From assembly GCF_027943255.1 (NCBI RefSeq), contig NC_072895.1:84942001-85006000 (forward strand): a DNA stretch of 64,000 nt. The letters run 5' to 3'. The notes beneath the pieces are model-generated. The model was not told the DNA's origin. It worked only from the letters and a program-made list of their open reading frames with translations, and ran no database searches. Positions 1-11,342 of this stretch are shown piece after piece. Each line of letters opens with the position of its first letter. The first letter of the stretch is position 1. Source of the DNA: Anastrepha obliqua. Taxonomy: Eukaryota > Arthropoda > Insecta > Diptera > Tephritidae. Both the position numbers and the translations under genes were made by a program.

Positions 1-406
1 GCTATTGTTTTGATTGACTTGTGACACGGTGCGTTGTCTTGATGAAACAAAACAGTGAGCAAACGCGGCATCTTCTTTGAACAGAGCTTTCTCATAGTCA
101 AATGCTCATCAAATATAAAGCCAACTCGATCTTTTGATATCTTTACGATGTCAGCTACCTCACGTAACTTCACTTTTCGATCAGTCAAAACGATTTTGTG
201 TTTTTTTGTATGTCTTCTGGACGTCCACTGCGTAGTGCATCATCGGTGGCACTACGACCACCTTTGAAGTCAGCAAACCGTCGTTTTATTGTTGTTTCTG
301 ATGGAGCGGAGTTCCCAGAACACTTTTCAAGACATTGCTTCGCTTGAACGGTATTTTCCACCATCAAGAAGAAGTATAAAAAAACACGAAATTCTTCTAG
401 ATCCAT
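1..406 (-). pseudogene. irritans-type mariner transposase, internally deleted, cut by window edge
   Basis: Reading leftward from about 406, the translation opens MDLEEFRVFLYFFLMVENTVQ and continues through SAPSETTIKRRFADFKGG, which fits the N-terminal helix-turn-helix half of irritans-subfamily mariner transposases. A frame change near 190 leads to DRKVKLREVADIVKISKDRVG and LTMRKLCSKKMPR. The sequence then jumps directly to VLFHQDNAPCHKS, the motif around the second catalytic Asp. The whole first catalytic block is therefore missing through an internal deletion. The element continues off the left edge, so its 3' end and inverted repeat cannot be seen. It is a dead deletion derivative. Subfamily assignment is from memory. 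Confidence 0.75.
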
Positions 407-499
407 TGTTTTGAAAATAACAGAAGTAGCTTCACTCTCAGCACAATAACTCACGAACTAATGACTAAATGAAATTTTAACATCTGTCTTTTTAAGGTT

Positions 500-1195
500 A
501 GTACTAACTGAAAATGAGGTGAATGCAATAAAACTAGTGCCATCAGCCAGGGTGTTACTCTGTCAGCGATAGTGCCAAATACCAATAGTGCCAAGAACCT
601 AGGCGTGACTTTCCATGCAAAGCTGAAGTGGAAAGAGCAAATCAAAATAAACGCAGTTGAACTCAATTTACAAATGCAAAAGTTTCAATGGTTATTTGGC
701 AGAAATTCTGTGCTGTAACTCAAAAGAAGCTCCTTATTTACAACCAAGTGCTAAAACCGGTGTGGTCCTATGGCCTTCAATTATGGAGATGTACCGCAAA
801 GTCCAACATTGATGTTATGCAGCGTTTTCAAAACAAAGCAATCAGGACAATCGTCACAGCTTCTTGGTACGCGCGTAATGAAGACCTGCACAAGCGCTTA
901 GCTATAAAAGCTGTATCAGATTCAGTCAAACTCTTTGTCATGAAATATGCTGAAAGGGTAAAAACAGACGTAGTGGTGAAGTACTACGTGGTGAAGCGAA
1001 GAAGAAGAAGATTAAAGAGAAAAACTCATGACTTAGTTGTCAACTTTGTATGACTTGAACGTGAATTTTGTTAATTGAAAATAATATAGTTGAAAATATT
1101 ATTATAAGTATATATTAAAAAAATAAAATAAAATAAAAAATAAAAAAAATAGACAAAAAATAAAATATAAAAAATAATAATACAAAAAATATATG
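500..1195 (+). pseudogene. jockey-like non-LTR retrotransposon, 3' end
   Basis: Broken frames encode NLGVTFHAKLKWKEQIK (about 598-650), then LLIYNQVLKPVWSYGLQLW and SNIDVMQRFQNKAIRTIV (about 730-860). This is the thumb and C-terminal end of a jockey-clade reverse transcriptase. Frames change near 680-710. The coding remnant ends near 1053 and is followed by an A-rich stretch (1075-1190) that looks like a decayed poly(A) tail. The catalytic YADD region is absent, so this is a 5'-truncated dead copy. Confidence 0.75.
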
Positions 1196-1409
1196 GGAGC
1201 ATTTTAGAGCATTTGTCTAATGCCACTTTAAAAGATTTTGCTGCAGCGTTTTGCTAAGGCACTTTATGTGAACAATTTGAAGTCCATCAGTGATTATAAA
1301 TTTTTATTTTCCTGACATGAAGTTTTCAATAATTTTTTGCTAAAAAATATGTGCCTATTTTTCCATATTTTGTTTCTAATTTTATGTATTTATTTTTGAA
1401 TATGTATGC

Positions 1410-1860
1410 ATACCAGGGTTGCTTTTGATTTTTGTGTCCCCTTAATGAAAACACAGTAAAGTAATAATAAAGGAGGTTTTTCAAAATATTCTCATTTGCA
1501 TTCGCTTGAATAAATTTTCAAAACATTTTTTCCAAACAAAAGCGGATACCTCCAATGAGAGCTGTTTAACGGTTTCAAGAGCAACAGGCGTTGAAAACTA
1601 TGTACATCACATTTTATTTTTCACGTTCGGGAACAAAAAGAAATAATTAGGTGTCAAATCAGGGCTGTAATGTGGATGACGCATAAATCGTTCTGTTGAG
1701 TGCTCAAAAACTCTCTTCTGTGAGCCGATAAATTAAAGTTCGGTTTTGCCTTGGTGAAAGATGATTCATCTTTGTCATGTGCGACTCATCTACGCCCGCG
1801 ATCTGAAAAGCTGGAAGTACCTCAACAACTTAAAACTGCTTAAAAGGTAAGGTACCTCAG
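1410..1860 (-). pseudogene. mariner 3' end fragment (same family as 61.5-63 kb)
   Basis: On the minus strand, broken frames resemble YSPDLTPN(D/Y)FFLFPNVKNKM followed by a mariner C-terminus (KCFENLFKRMQ). The DNA aligns by eye to 61510-61850, including the segment next to the left end with GGTTGC and a run ending in CACAGT. The third catalytic Asp position reads NYFF rather than NDFF. This is a second, more decayed copy of that mariner family, lacking its 5' half. Confidence 0.6.
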
Positions 1861-1974
1861 CTGATCAAGGAAGAAATTCTTAGCTTAAGTGTTAGACATC
1901 TGAGGCAAACAAAACTTCCTGGATAGTTTTTTGATCGTTAAAGTATATTCATGCTTAAAATTTATTTTATAATA

Positions 1975-3255
1975 GGACTATGAATAAGTTCGTGCGGTTT
2001 TTTTTCGAAATTTGAAACTTTATTGACGTAAAATGGTTACAAATTTAATATTCAAAGTATTGTCCATCGCTTGCTACTACTTTTTCCCATCTTTCTGGCA
2101 ATTCACGGATTCCCTTTGTGAAAAATTCGGTCGGTTTTGCCGAAATCCACGAATCGATCCATTTTTTGACTTCATCGTAATTACGGAAGTGCTGGTCAGC
2201 CAGGCCATGTTGCATCGATCGGAAGAGATAGTAATCGGATGGCGCAAGGTCTGGACTATACGGCGGGTGGGGTAGGACATCCCATTTGAGCGTTTCTAAG
2301 TATGTTTTGACCACTTGTGCAACATGTGGCCGAGCATTGTCATGTTGCAAAATAACTTTGTCGTGTCTATCGGCGTATTGCGGCCGTTTTTCTCGCAGTG
2401 CTCGGCTCAAACGCATCAATTGTCGTCGGTAGACATCCCCCATAATCGTTTCATTCGGTTTCAGTAGCTCATAATACACAACACCCAGCTGGTCCTACCA
2501 GATACACAGCATAACCTTCAGGCCATGAATATTCTGCGCCGACGTCGATGTTGAAGCATGGTCAGGGTATCCATACGTTGCCCGACGTTTTGGATTGTCG
2601 TAATGGACCCACTTTTCATCGCCAGTCACAATTCGATGCAAAAAACCCTTTCTTTTGTGCCGTTGAAGCAGTTGTTCGCATGCCATAAAACGGCGTTCAA
2701 CGTCTCTTGGCTTCAATTCATACGGCACCCAATGGCCTACCTTTCGGATCATTCCCATGGCTTTTAAACGTTTGGAAATGGTTGATTGATCAACTCCCAA
2801 AGTTTTTGCAACCTCTTCTTGCGTTTGAGCCGGATCTTGATCGAGCAATTCCTCCAATTCGGTATCCATGAACTTTGGCGGCGCACCCTCGCGTTCTTCG
2901 TCTTCCAAGCCAAAATCATTACTTTTAAAGCGTGCAAACCACTTCTGGCACGTTCGCTCAGCTAGAGCATGCTCACCATAAACTTCCACCAAGATACGAT
3001 GACTTTCGGCTGCTTTTTTCTTCATATTAAAATAATGAAGAAGAATTCCCCGCAAAAACACATTATTTGGCACGAAATTCGACATTTTCAAGTGTGGTAA
3101 AAATATTGTTGTTTACGCTTCAAATAAAAAACTTATACTGACGTTTGTGCCTTACGACAGTAGCTCTCCAATGAATGTTTGGAAATGTGGATCGATGGAA
3201 TAATAATCAAGTTACGCCATCTGTTGTAAAACCGCAAGGAACTTATTCATAGTCG
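1975..3255 (-). mobile_element. nearly complete mauritiana-like mariner, 1281 bp
   Basis: The left end (1975 onward) and the reverse complement of the right end (to 3255) share an imperfect inverted repeat, GACTATGAATAAGTTC then GCGGTTTT, about 28 bp. Both ends are flanked by the dinucleotide TA (1973-1974 and 3256-3257), the target duplication of Tc1/mariner elements. The 1281-bp length matches a full mariner. The transposase gene lies inside on the minus strand. No other element is nested in it, and it looks younger than most copies in the window. Confidence 0.9.
2045..3085 (-). pseudogene. mariner transposase, one premature stop
   Basis: This is an open frame of 346 codons if one internal stop is ignored, equal to the usual mariner transposase length of about 345. 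It starts MSNFVPNN, the usual start of mauritiana-group proteins; an upstream ATG two codons earlier is in frame. It has an N-terminal helix-turn-helix (about 1-110) and then the catalytic domain: first Asp in VTGDEKWVHYDNP (about residue 156), second in QHDNARPH, third in SPDLAPSDYYLF, with D,D34D spacing. The single defect is an in-frame TAG at 2495-2497, where the family has the second Trp of CIWWDQ, consistent with a TGG to TAG change. Frame is kept on both sides, so this is a point nonsense mutation and not an indel. Confidence 0.9.
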
Positions 3256-3257
3256 TA

Positions 3258-4254
3258 TTAAGTATACCGAACTTGAAATTATTGACTTATCACAGCGACA
3301 TAGGTAATTTAAGGCCTTTGCAATCACTACGGCAACTGCAAACCACGGTACGAATTTTTGTGCTATTTAGAAAGAAAGAGCAACATTTTAAAAGCGAAAG
3401 CGTCAATTCTGCGCATACAATCTTTAAAGGATTATTATGATTGACGTAAACCATTTGTTGTCGAGGAGGCTAATAAAAGGGTTGCTATACTCAAATCGGA
3501 CTAAAAACGAGTGGAACGCTTTTTGGATAGCTTTTTTATAGAATCATAAGCTAGTTGGCAGTGTTCACTTGTGATTGCTCACCTCTCCAATTTACCTTAC
3601 CGGTAATAATCAACTGCGTTAGCCACTGCATCGTATTACTTTATCTACTGAGACTATATACAACGACTATATAAATAGGCGGATATTAGGCGTCATAAAA
3701 ATTATATATTTATTTATTTTGGCTGAACCTAAAATTTTTTCTTAATTTGATTTTTTTCGAGAAATATGTAGCTGATCTTATAACTATTAGAAATACAGAA
3801 AGCAAAAAAAACGTATAAGGCTATTTTTGTTTAGTCTTAGTCAGGACCAAGTAAAAAATATTGCAATCAGTTGTGGCTTCCCGCAAATGAATAATTTACT
3901 TATAAATTACTACATTCCCAACACCTCTTTGGTAACTCTTAGCCTTCCTTAGAGAGTGTGACCATGTATATTAGTAGCTAGACGTATGATATCCGGATAT
4001 CAAGTATCTTTTAGGCTGCAGTATCGCTCAATTCCCTTTGATACCAGATGATTTTTATAAACAGCTTTTTCAAAACAGAAATGCCCTAAGAAAATAGTCA
4101 TTATTTGCTGAGGGGCAACAATTACTGGAGGCAACAGTGACACACAAATCCTTTCAGTTACAGGGGTCGTTAAATAGATAAACTTGAGGTTTGCACTTCG
4201 AAATCATGGTCTTTTGCGCCCACCGCTCATTACAATTTCCCATCCAAACCCAGT
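3258..4254. other. no recognised feature
   Basis: AT-rich intergenic sequence with short ORFs of no recognisable family. No repeat shared with the rest of the window was found by eye. Confidence 0.5.
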
Positions 4255-5061
4255 TCCAGTATTAAATTTAAGATAGAGCTGGGTTAGGCTAAGCGTATTC
4301 GCCTTTATTCTGGCCGCATCTAGCCGAGATGTAACAAACCTTCTCTGCGCTACAGCGCCATATTAAAGGAATTGGTAGTAGAAACAACAAGAGCAAGTGG
4401 ACCATATATGCCATACTCAGTTTATTTCAAGGAACGCTATGAGTTTCTTAAACCCCTTTTGATTGTACCCCCAGGACTCCGCCTGTAGGTTTAGTCCCTT
4501 AGTTTAAGTTCTTCACTTCTAAGCTTCTCCTTGAGAGGGTGTTGTATCATATCAAGGAAGGAGCCGGCACCTATTGGTAATAAGGCAGCAACCTTTCTAA
4601 CCAATGTGTCCGCTACTTCGTTTCCAATTATACCCCTGTGTCCTGAGACGCATATGAGCCGGCTGCGACAGGATGACAATGATTTGAGTGTCGGCTGACT
4701 GTCGCTCAAAATAGCAATTAGTTCATTTTGGAGATTTCTGTCTAAGTTTATCTCTACACATAGGCAGATGGCACACACCTCCGCTTGAAAGCTGCTTGAA
4801 AATCAACCCATGGCAGAGAACGCTTTGTTTTGGGGCCATATATTCCAGCGCATAAGCCTTCTGGTGTCTTCGGACCATCTGTACACCAATGCAGTGTACA
4901 CTTATGGAGCTTCCTCTCAAGTGCAGATGTACTCCAGCTTACTTCTGGACTTCTTCCTCTCACTGAAGTCATTAAATCATCAAGTCCATCAATCATCCCT
5001 GGTTAGGTGGTCAAGTGGGGATGCAGACTCAGTTGTTAGACTCTTTAGTTTGGTTGATTGA
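4255..5061 (-). pseudogene. R1/LOA-type LINE, RNase H and 3' end
   Basis: Minus-strand frames carry CTLHWCTDGPKTPEG.CAGIYGPKTKRS (about 4890-4800), the start of an RNase H domain (the TDGSK-type first acidic motif). Next comes AICLCVEINLDRN and IAILSDSQPTLKSLSS (second and third acidic motifs), then CVSGHRGIIGNEVADTLVRKVA, the HxGxxGNExAD motif. At least one frameshift separates the first part from the rest (near 4750-4780). Downstream to about 4255 there is no open frame, only what looks like 3' UTR. An RNase H domain after the RT is typical of the I/LOA/R1 group. Confidence 0.75.
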
Positions 5062-6137
5062 TGGTAGCGTTGATTGCTTTTCTAGTCCAGCACCTATTCA
5101 ATGCTTGAAGCATTATTTTAACGCTTGATTCACTTTAAACTTCCGGAATAAATCCAAGTCAATGAATAAAATTATGTTATTCAAGGAAAATATGCAGGGG
5201 TGCTTTAAATTTCGATTTAAAAACCCACTTAACACAAATTGAGTTAATTCGTTAGTTTAGTAAGTATATTACAACACCAACGCATGGAATGCGAATTTGA
5301 TACTATGAACGCAACACTCAATAGCTCTTAGCTGCATAATTTAATCAACGTAAGCAAGTACGCTGAAAATAAATTTGACAAAATTTTTCCACTAATTATT
5401 TTTTTGAACGAATTTTTGCTCATTTTCATTAAACTTTTTTCCATAAATAGCACACGTAATTGAAATAACTTTATAATTGCTAGTGCAATGTGCATTCGAT
5501 TAAATGCATCCCCTTCGAATTTGCAAAATTTTTCCTCACAATTTAAATTTCTGTTTTCATGGTTTAATCTCAGTTTTTTTTTTATTTTATTTCGCTCACA
5601 CTTTTTCTGCTTGTTGCACTACTTCACATTTGAAAAAAAAGAAGAAAAAGCAGTCATCACGCACTTCATTCATGCGCTTTGTGCACTTCAGTATTGCGCT
5701 GGCAAAGTCAAGTGCACCAGGGCGTATGATGCACATTTAATTAGTTTTCCACAGTTTTATGCTGCGTTTTATTTTATTTTTGCTTACTTCATCAGCGTGA
5801 AAAAGCTACATTTGAATTTCTCAAAAAATAAAAACAACAATAAGAACACACACACACACAGAGGTAGTGGTTTTGAGCACGCTGCAGCGCCACAACTGTG
5901 GATTGAGTTAATAAAAATCGAAAGAGTTGAATTGCGAAAGTGATATACAATACATAAATATGTATGTGTGTACGTGCAGCAATAAATTATTTTGGCAGAA
6001 AATATGTCAATACTTTGTCATAAAACTAAGTTGTTGCATTATGACGCGCTACTGAAAAATGGCTTCCCAAAACAATTAATGCAAATAAATGTGGCAGCAG
6101 CATGTTGTTAATTAGCTGGAGTTATGCTTGTCAAAAG
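5062..6137. other. AT-rich sequence, no recognised gene
   Basis: Low-complexity, T- and A-rich stretch with a short AC microsatellite (about 5848-5861). A 151-codon open frame here (5488-5943) is composed of homopolymer-derived residues and resembles no protein I recognise. Confidence 0.5.
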
Positions 6138-6268
6138 GCGGCCGCCGTAGCCGAATGCGTTGGTGCGCGACTACCATTCGGGAGTAGGTCCCTCCATTTG
6201 TGGAACAACATCAAGACGCACACTACAAATAGGAGGAGAAACTCGGCCTAACACCTAAGAGAAGCGGC
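6138..6268 (+). repeat. tRNA-derived SINE, internally deleted copy
   Basis: The copy begins GCCGCCGTAGCCGAATG with the A box of the tRNA-like head, runs through CTACCATTCGGG, and jumps straight to AGGTCCCTCCATTTGTGG of the 3' body. The B box and about 150 bp of body are missing. The 3' part CTCGGCCTAACACC is present but the tail is decayed. Confidence 0.85.
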
Positions 6269-6429
6269 TTTTAATGGTTTGGAGATTCTTTGGAGAGAGA
6301 ATGCCCCGTACTTAGAACCTAATATTATGAAAGAGCAAAAAAGGCTAACGTTACATTAAATATGTACTTGCAAAAAGGTGGTCGTTTTTAAATGGGGGTT
6401 AACACCTCGCGTTACATATGGCCTCATTA

Positions 6430-7535
6430 CTTCTATAGTTAGGCTAATCTTAATATATAGAATACTCGTATGGTGAGTTACGCTAAACTCATTAGTAAGG
6501 TCCAAAGAATCGCTTTTTTATGCATCTCTGGTGCTTTAAGGACTACCCCAAAGAAAACGCTGAAAGTGCTAATCAATTTACCTGCACTAAATTTGGTAGG
6601 GAAATACGTGGCTGCCGCCTTGGCGCTCATACACAAAAGTATGGCGTTTGGCCACGCTTTTATTTTGCACTCTCTGAATAGTCACAAACAAGAAATAGAC
6701 TACTCTATTCCTAGACTCACCTTCGAGAGGCTCTGCAAGACGAGTATATATACTTTCAAGAAGGGAGTGGCGGACACCAAAGCCATGGAGAAGGGGAAAA
6801 TTTAATTTTTATGCAGATGGGTAATAGCTAAACTTTACAGTTGACTAAGGAGTATTTTCGAAGGAAGTGAGATCAAAGGTTGCACAGGAATGTCGTGCAG
6901 CCCTAAATGTTATTAGCGTCGCAGTCAAGGTCAGTCTTGAGGGAAATGTAAGCCGGGAAAGATACTGCTCTTCAACTGTTCAGTGATAGAAGTACCATTG
7001 GGTTACCTATGACCACAACCAATTAATAATTAAGAATAACATCCAATAGCATCCAAGAGACCAATAAGTCATGGAGAGATGAAGATACATGTGTAACAGC
7101 TAGGCTACTGTGGCCGCAAATAAGCAAGAAAAAGACAAAGGAATTCATTAGCCTCTCAAGAGAGATGATCTCTTGAAGGTCGTGGCTTGTATAACCGGTC
7201 ATTGTCTATTTGTCAGCTATTCCTTGAGACTAGCAATTTTCTGCCATGGATATTGTAGAAGTTGTAGAGATGAAGAAGAGGAAGAATCAGTTGAGCCCTT
7301 CCTTTGCAATTGTTCAGTTCTAGCTAAAATCAGAGCGGGTTGTCTAGGTAAACACTTTTTCAATTATCTTACAGAACGGTCTGGCGTGGGGATTAGACCA
7401 ATCCTGCGCTTCATAAGAGCCACCAAAAGCTTTCATGAAGATAAATAAATAAGGTTCCTGTGTGGCACTGTGGTATCACAACTGACCTGTAGGGGCTAAG
7501 TGAGTTGGCCGTACGGACCGACTACCACCGAAACC
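6430..7535 (+). pseudogene. R1/LOA-type LINE: RT thumb to 3' end, decayed
   Basis: The frame at 6470-6805 contains LISKVQRIAFLCISGALRTTPKKTLKVLINLPAL, typical of the region just after the RT of R1/LOA/I-group LINEs. A decayed middle (6800-7100) follows, then ARLLWPQISKKKTKEF and VVACITGHCLF (about 7110-7210). A zinc-knuckle-like end reads EEEEESVEPFLCNCSVLAKIRAGCLG and IRPILRFIRATK (7265-7430). The expected RNase H core is largely missing between these blocks. The stop at about 7446 is followed by a short 3' UTR ending in CCTAACCTAAC. Similar 3' UTR wording (GGTATCACAA then AAGTG.GTTGG) occurs at 51237 and 54361. Confidence 0.75.
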
Positions 7536-7539
7536 TAAC

Positions 7540-7585
7540 CTAACAGAAGTGTATGCGCCAATTATTTATTTTTTATTTTTTATGT
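7540..7585 (+). repeat. SINE 3' tail fragment
   Basis: CCTAACAGAAGTGTATGCGCC followed by AATTATTTATTTTTTATTT matches the last 20-40 bp of the SINE seen throughout the window, with an ATTT-type tail instead of the TA-type tail. Only the tail is present, abutting the LINE 3' end. Confidence 0.6.
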
Positions 7586-8284
7586 TTATCAAAGGCGTAT
7601 TGTGAACTACTACGTGGGTTGTGACTTCCCTTCATTTTTCTATTACTAAATGAAGAATTTGTTATTTCATTTTTTATTGTCATTGCTCTATTACATGTGC
7701 ATTTCTGCCATGAAAGGCAGTAATATCTGTCTATCCACGATTAGGGATCCTTCTAATGTATTGACTCGCTGAAAACGCTGTCTTTATTGGAAGAGCTTTT
7801 CATGCAACTTATTTTAATAGATTAGAGTCACTTTTGGAGGTTTTTGCATGATTTTCTTTTCCCTAAGTGAAATTTACAGACCCTGACCCATCATACTGCT
7901 CACGCTGTCTATTAAAGATAGATACTGAGCATACTTTTCGTTTTGTTGTTGGCATCATTTCGGGTTCTATTGATTGTGCGTGCCTGCTTATGAAAATTGA
8001 GTTTAATTTTCCCCTTGCTTTACTTTTCTTCTTTGGAATTTCATTTTCTACTTCTAATCTAATTTTTACGCTTTTAACAATAACAGCATTATGTCTTTTC
8101 ACGCTTTTCTTCACCAGTTTACTGCAAACTTAATTACTGTTTATTCATTAATTAAAGAAATGAAAGCTTCTATAGAAGCTGCAAAAAGGCCTAGATGGCA
8201 GAAACAGCTAACTCTCTTGCACTGCGTAGAAAAAATATTTGGTACAGTCTGTGCCCGAAACAAGGAACCGCGATTATTCATGAA
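7586..8284. other. no recognised feature
   Basis: AT-rich intergenic sequence. Overlapping short ORFs on both strands (7863-8133) resemble nothing I recognise. Confidence 0.45.
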
Positions 8285-8582
8285 GGCCACCGTAGCCGAA
8301 TGGGTTGGTGCGTGACTATCATTCGGGATTCATAGAGAAAACGTAGGTTCGAATCTCGGTGGAACACCAAAATTAAGAAAAAGTTTTTTCTAATAGCGGA
8401 TGCCCCTCGGCAAGTAATGGCAGACCTCCCACTGTTTTTCTGCCCCTCATAAAAATATCTGCCGTTCGGAGTCGACTTGAAACTGTAGGTCCCTCCATTT
8501 GTGGAACAACATCAAGACGCACGCCAGAAGTAGGAGGAGGAGTTCGACCAAATACCCAAAAAGGGTGTAATATTATATATAA
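8285..8582 (+). repeat. tRNA-derived SINE, near full length
   Basis: Head with A box (TAGCCGAATGGGTTGG) and B box (GGTTCGAATCTC), then the body with CCTCCATTTGTGG and the pairing arm before a degraded 3' end (AAAAAGGGTGTAATATTATAT). The terminal CGCGCCAATTA is lost. Confidence 0.9.
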
Positions 8583-8639
8583 AGGATATATATTTAAATT
8601 TTTTTACCTGAAAGTATGTATAAAACTACGAGTCACAAT

Positions 8640-8880
8640 AACCGTGTAGCCTTCATCGTTGTCGAGTATAGCCTGGCATCTTCTTTATGCTTTGAACCAG
8701 CTTTTCTGCGTAGATGCGTTTTCATAGTTTCCCACGCATTTTGAATGGGGTTGGCATCTTGGGACTGTGAAGGCCAGCCCAATACTGTGCAGCCGCGGCG
8801 TAAGATAATTTCGGCCCTTTCGAATGCATGCATAAAAATACCGCCTCAAAACGCTTGGCGTGCTTCTCACACATTTTTGT
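8640..8880 (-). pseudogene. Tc1-like transposase C-terminus
   Basis: Minus-strand translation gives RRGCTVLGWPSQSQDANPIQNAWETMKTHLRRK, the Tc1-family block around the third catalytic residue (usually QSPDLNPIENxW). Here the catalytic Glu reads Gln (PIQN). Only about 65 codons of C-terminus are recognisable and the rest of the element is missing. Confidence 0.75.
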
Positions 8881-8949
8881 TTGGTTGCGTTTACGGGAAA
8901 GTTTTGAACGACACTAACCGGAGTTAGCACTGGCGTCGTAGCCCTTGAA
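8880..8949. repeat. shared ~69-bp repeat, copy A
   Basis: This block, from TTTGGTTGCGTTTACGGGAA to GGCGTCGTAGCCCTTGAA, recurs at 47140-47208 with only a few mismatches. It adjoins the Tc1-like C-terminus here but no transposase is seen next to the other copy. Identity unknown. Confidence 0.75.
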
Positions 8950-9211
8950 TGGGACTATTATGCAGCAAGAATCAGAACGAAATATATCTTGCAGTTACAA
9001 GACACACACTGTATATGGGAATAACAGTCTTAGATACCTTAAATCAGGTGACGAACATTGGCCTAGAAGGCTTTATGCAATTCTTCAGAGACACAAGTTG
9101 GTTCTCCAAAAGGTGGCCCCTGGTAGTCCAAAATGTGATATCATAATGAATGATCTACAATTTGCATTAGCACTACCTTCATTATACCAACTTCTAACGC
9201 TAGTTGTCTTT

Positions 9212-9290
9212 TTATGAGAAGCTTTTTCATGGCAGAAATTTACTCGGTTGCTTTCCTCTGCTCGCCAAATGCTATTAGAAGCATTTTATT
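9212..9290 (-). repeat. old SINE body fragment
   Basis: Reads AGCTTTTTCATGGCAGAAAT, a diverged ACTCGG block, then CTGCTCGCCAAATGCTATTAGAA. It corresponds to the middle of the SINE on the minus strand, with more divergence than other copies. Confidence 0.6.
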
Positions 9291-9689
9291 CTATGTTTCA
9301 TGCCCCAGCTTCGGTAACTGCGGACTGCATATTTATGCATTTACATTACTATTAGTGCAGTATGCCAATTATTTTTTATATTTAAGTAGCATAAAGCGAT
9401 TTATGTACACATAAAAACCTTAAAAACAATTATTTACGTACTTCGTATGGCAGAACATGTTTGACACTCTATGCAAAATAAATTGCCAAAAATCAACGAT
9501 ATTTTATATTCACTTGCAACTTACATTTAATATACTAGAATTGAATTAGCTAGAAGCCTACATACCAAAAATTACTCTGAAAATTTAGATTAAAGAGTTT
9601 GAAGTGTCTCCGAATTTTCAAAGCTTTTGCGCAAATTAATTTAGAAGATACGCCGCTTTTAATTAGAGCGATCGGACGGAAGCTACTCT
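9291..9689. other. no recognised feature
   Basis: AT-rich sequence with nothing recognisable on either strand. Confidence 0.45.
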
Positions 9690-10560
9690 CTTCCAGTGGG
9701 TTCCATTATACGCTTACTTACTAACTTGTATCCAGAAACTGAACTGCTCGCTTCCAGTGCGCACTGTCCTCACCCACGTCAGCTTTGGGTGACCACGACC
9801 TCTTTTCCCTAGCGGATTCTCTTCAAATAGTCATTTTTACTACGTTGCTGTTGTCTTTACGTGTGTATGTGTGTCCAACACAGCTTCATTTACTCTTTTT
9901 GATTTCCAGATTGAAGTGATTTTCCAGTGAATATGTTGTGAGAGCGTGAAGCTTCTCGTTTATGATAGCAATTTACCAAAACATCTACCAAATTTTTTGG
10001 GGGCATTTGTTTGCGAAACTACAAGAGTTTATTGCAGATCCCTACAGGAGAACAGTTTTGATGCTTGTATTTGAGATACTGAGCTTAGTCTTGCGGGATA
10101 GAAGATTGGAGTCACAAATCTTTTTCACAAGCGCACATAAACAGCTACGTCTTCACCTCCGTCCTTCGCCATCACACTGCCCAGATGGATGAATTGCTGA
10201 ACATCAGCGATTGATTCAGTGTTGGCGTTCATCCGTTAAAGCATTCATTAATTAAAGGCTTAGTCACAAGTGTCTTCATGCGCATTAGCTTTGTTTTTTC
10301 TATGTTCATTTTTAAGCGCACATTTAACAAGGGCTTCTAGGCTCAACTTAGTGCCTTGTCATGAGTGAGACAGGAAGAAAATATCCTCTGCATAGTCCGG
10401 TCGCTCAACATTTGGAAGGGATTCCATTAAATTCTATCAGGGGCTTCGCGATCAGACTTCCTTAAGATTCCATCCACCACTAATATGAAAAGGAGAGTTG
10501 ACAAAATACAGCCCTGACGTACTCCTTTCGCTATCCCTAATTTCTCGCTATCATTTCCTT
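9690..10560 (-). pseudogene. LINE (RTE/CR1-like) RT domain to 3' region
   Basis: On the minus strand, broken frames give GVRQGCILSTLLFILVVDGILRK (RT motif B-like region, about 10530-10460). A decayed FADD region follows (FSSCLTHDKALSLEALVKCALKNEHRKNKANAHED, about 10390-10280), then IHLGSV (near 10180). Near 9790-9700 there is RG.G.PKLTW.RTVRTGSEQFS, the C-terminal block of such LINEs. Many stops and frameshifts are present, and the YADD box itself is damaged. Confidence 0.65.
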
Positions 10561-11010
10561 TGAAACGGACGCTGCACTCTGCATGAGTGTAGTGTAAAAA
10601 AAATTAATAGACACTAAATATGCAAATGCAATGGATTGTTTTTTGTCCATGAATGTATATGGGTGAAAACTCCTGAACTGGACCACCTTCTTTTTGTAAA
10701 TTAATTTTTTATGAAAGGTAATAAAAAGCAGTGTTGTCAATCGAAATTTTCTATGAAAATAAAACTTTCTTTATCTATGTGACGCTACAACCGCGTGTGG
10801 GTTTTCGCCTGTGCTTGCTGGTACCAGTTAGAAATCTCGAGTACCGACAGCTCCTACAGCACTTGGTCCTTCCAACAAAGATGTGGTCTTCCTCTTTCCT
10901 CGCCTTCCGTCTTGAGGTACGTACGGTGCCGTAGATTCGCATTGCTGGAGTTCCTGCTTTCATATGGGTGACATTGCCAAGTCAGTGTAGCCGCTGTATT
11001 TTCACATGCT

Positions 11011-11027
11011 TAACTATGTCCCTCGAT
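11011..11027. repeat. target-site duplication of SINE, left copy
   Basis: TAACTATGTCCCTCGAT occurs perfectly at 11011-11027 and again at 11343-11359, flanking the SINE. Its 17-bp length is typical of LINE-machinery integration. Confidence 0.95.
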
Positions 11028-11342
11028 CGCCGCCGTAGCCGAATGGGTTGGTGCGTGATTACCATTCGGAATTCACAAAGAGAACGTTGGTTCGAATCTC
11101 GGTGAAACCAATTTAACAAATTAACATTTTTCTAATAGCGGTCGCCCCTCGGCAGGCAATGGCAAACCTCTGAGTGTATTTCTGCCATGAAAAATCACCT
11201 CATAAAAATATCTGCCGTTCGGAGTCGACTTGAAGCTGTAGGTCCCTCCATATGTGGAACAACAGCAAGACGCACACCACAAATAGGAGCAGGAACTCGG
11301 CCAAACACCCAAAAAAGAGTGCATAAAAGGGTTATATATATA
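11028..11342 (+). repeat. tRNA-derived SINE, full length with 17-bp target duplication
   Basis: Begins CGCCGCCGTAGCCGAATGGG, with A box and B box (GGTTCGAATCTC) of an RNA polymerase III type 2 promoter. The body follows, then AAACACCCAAAAAAGAGTGC and a TA-rich tail ending in TATATATA. It is inserted in a LINE and flanked by perfect 17-bp direct repeats, so both borders are well defined. Confidence 0.95.

Noticed and set aside
5488..5943. 151-codon open frame on the plus strand
   Set aside because: Composition is driven by T- and A-rich low-complexity DNA (runs of F, K, N and H), with no recognisable domain and an AC microsatellite inside.
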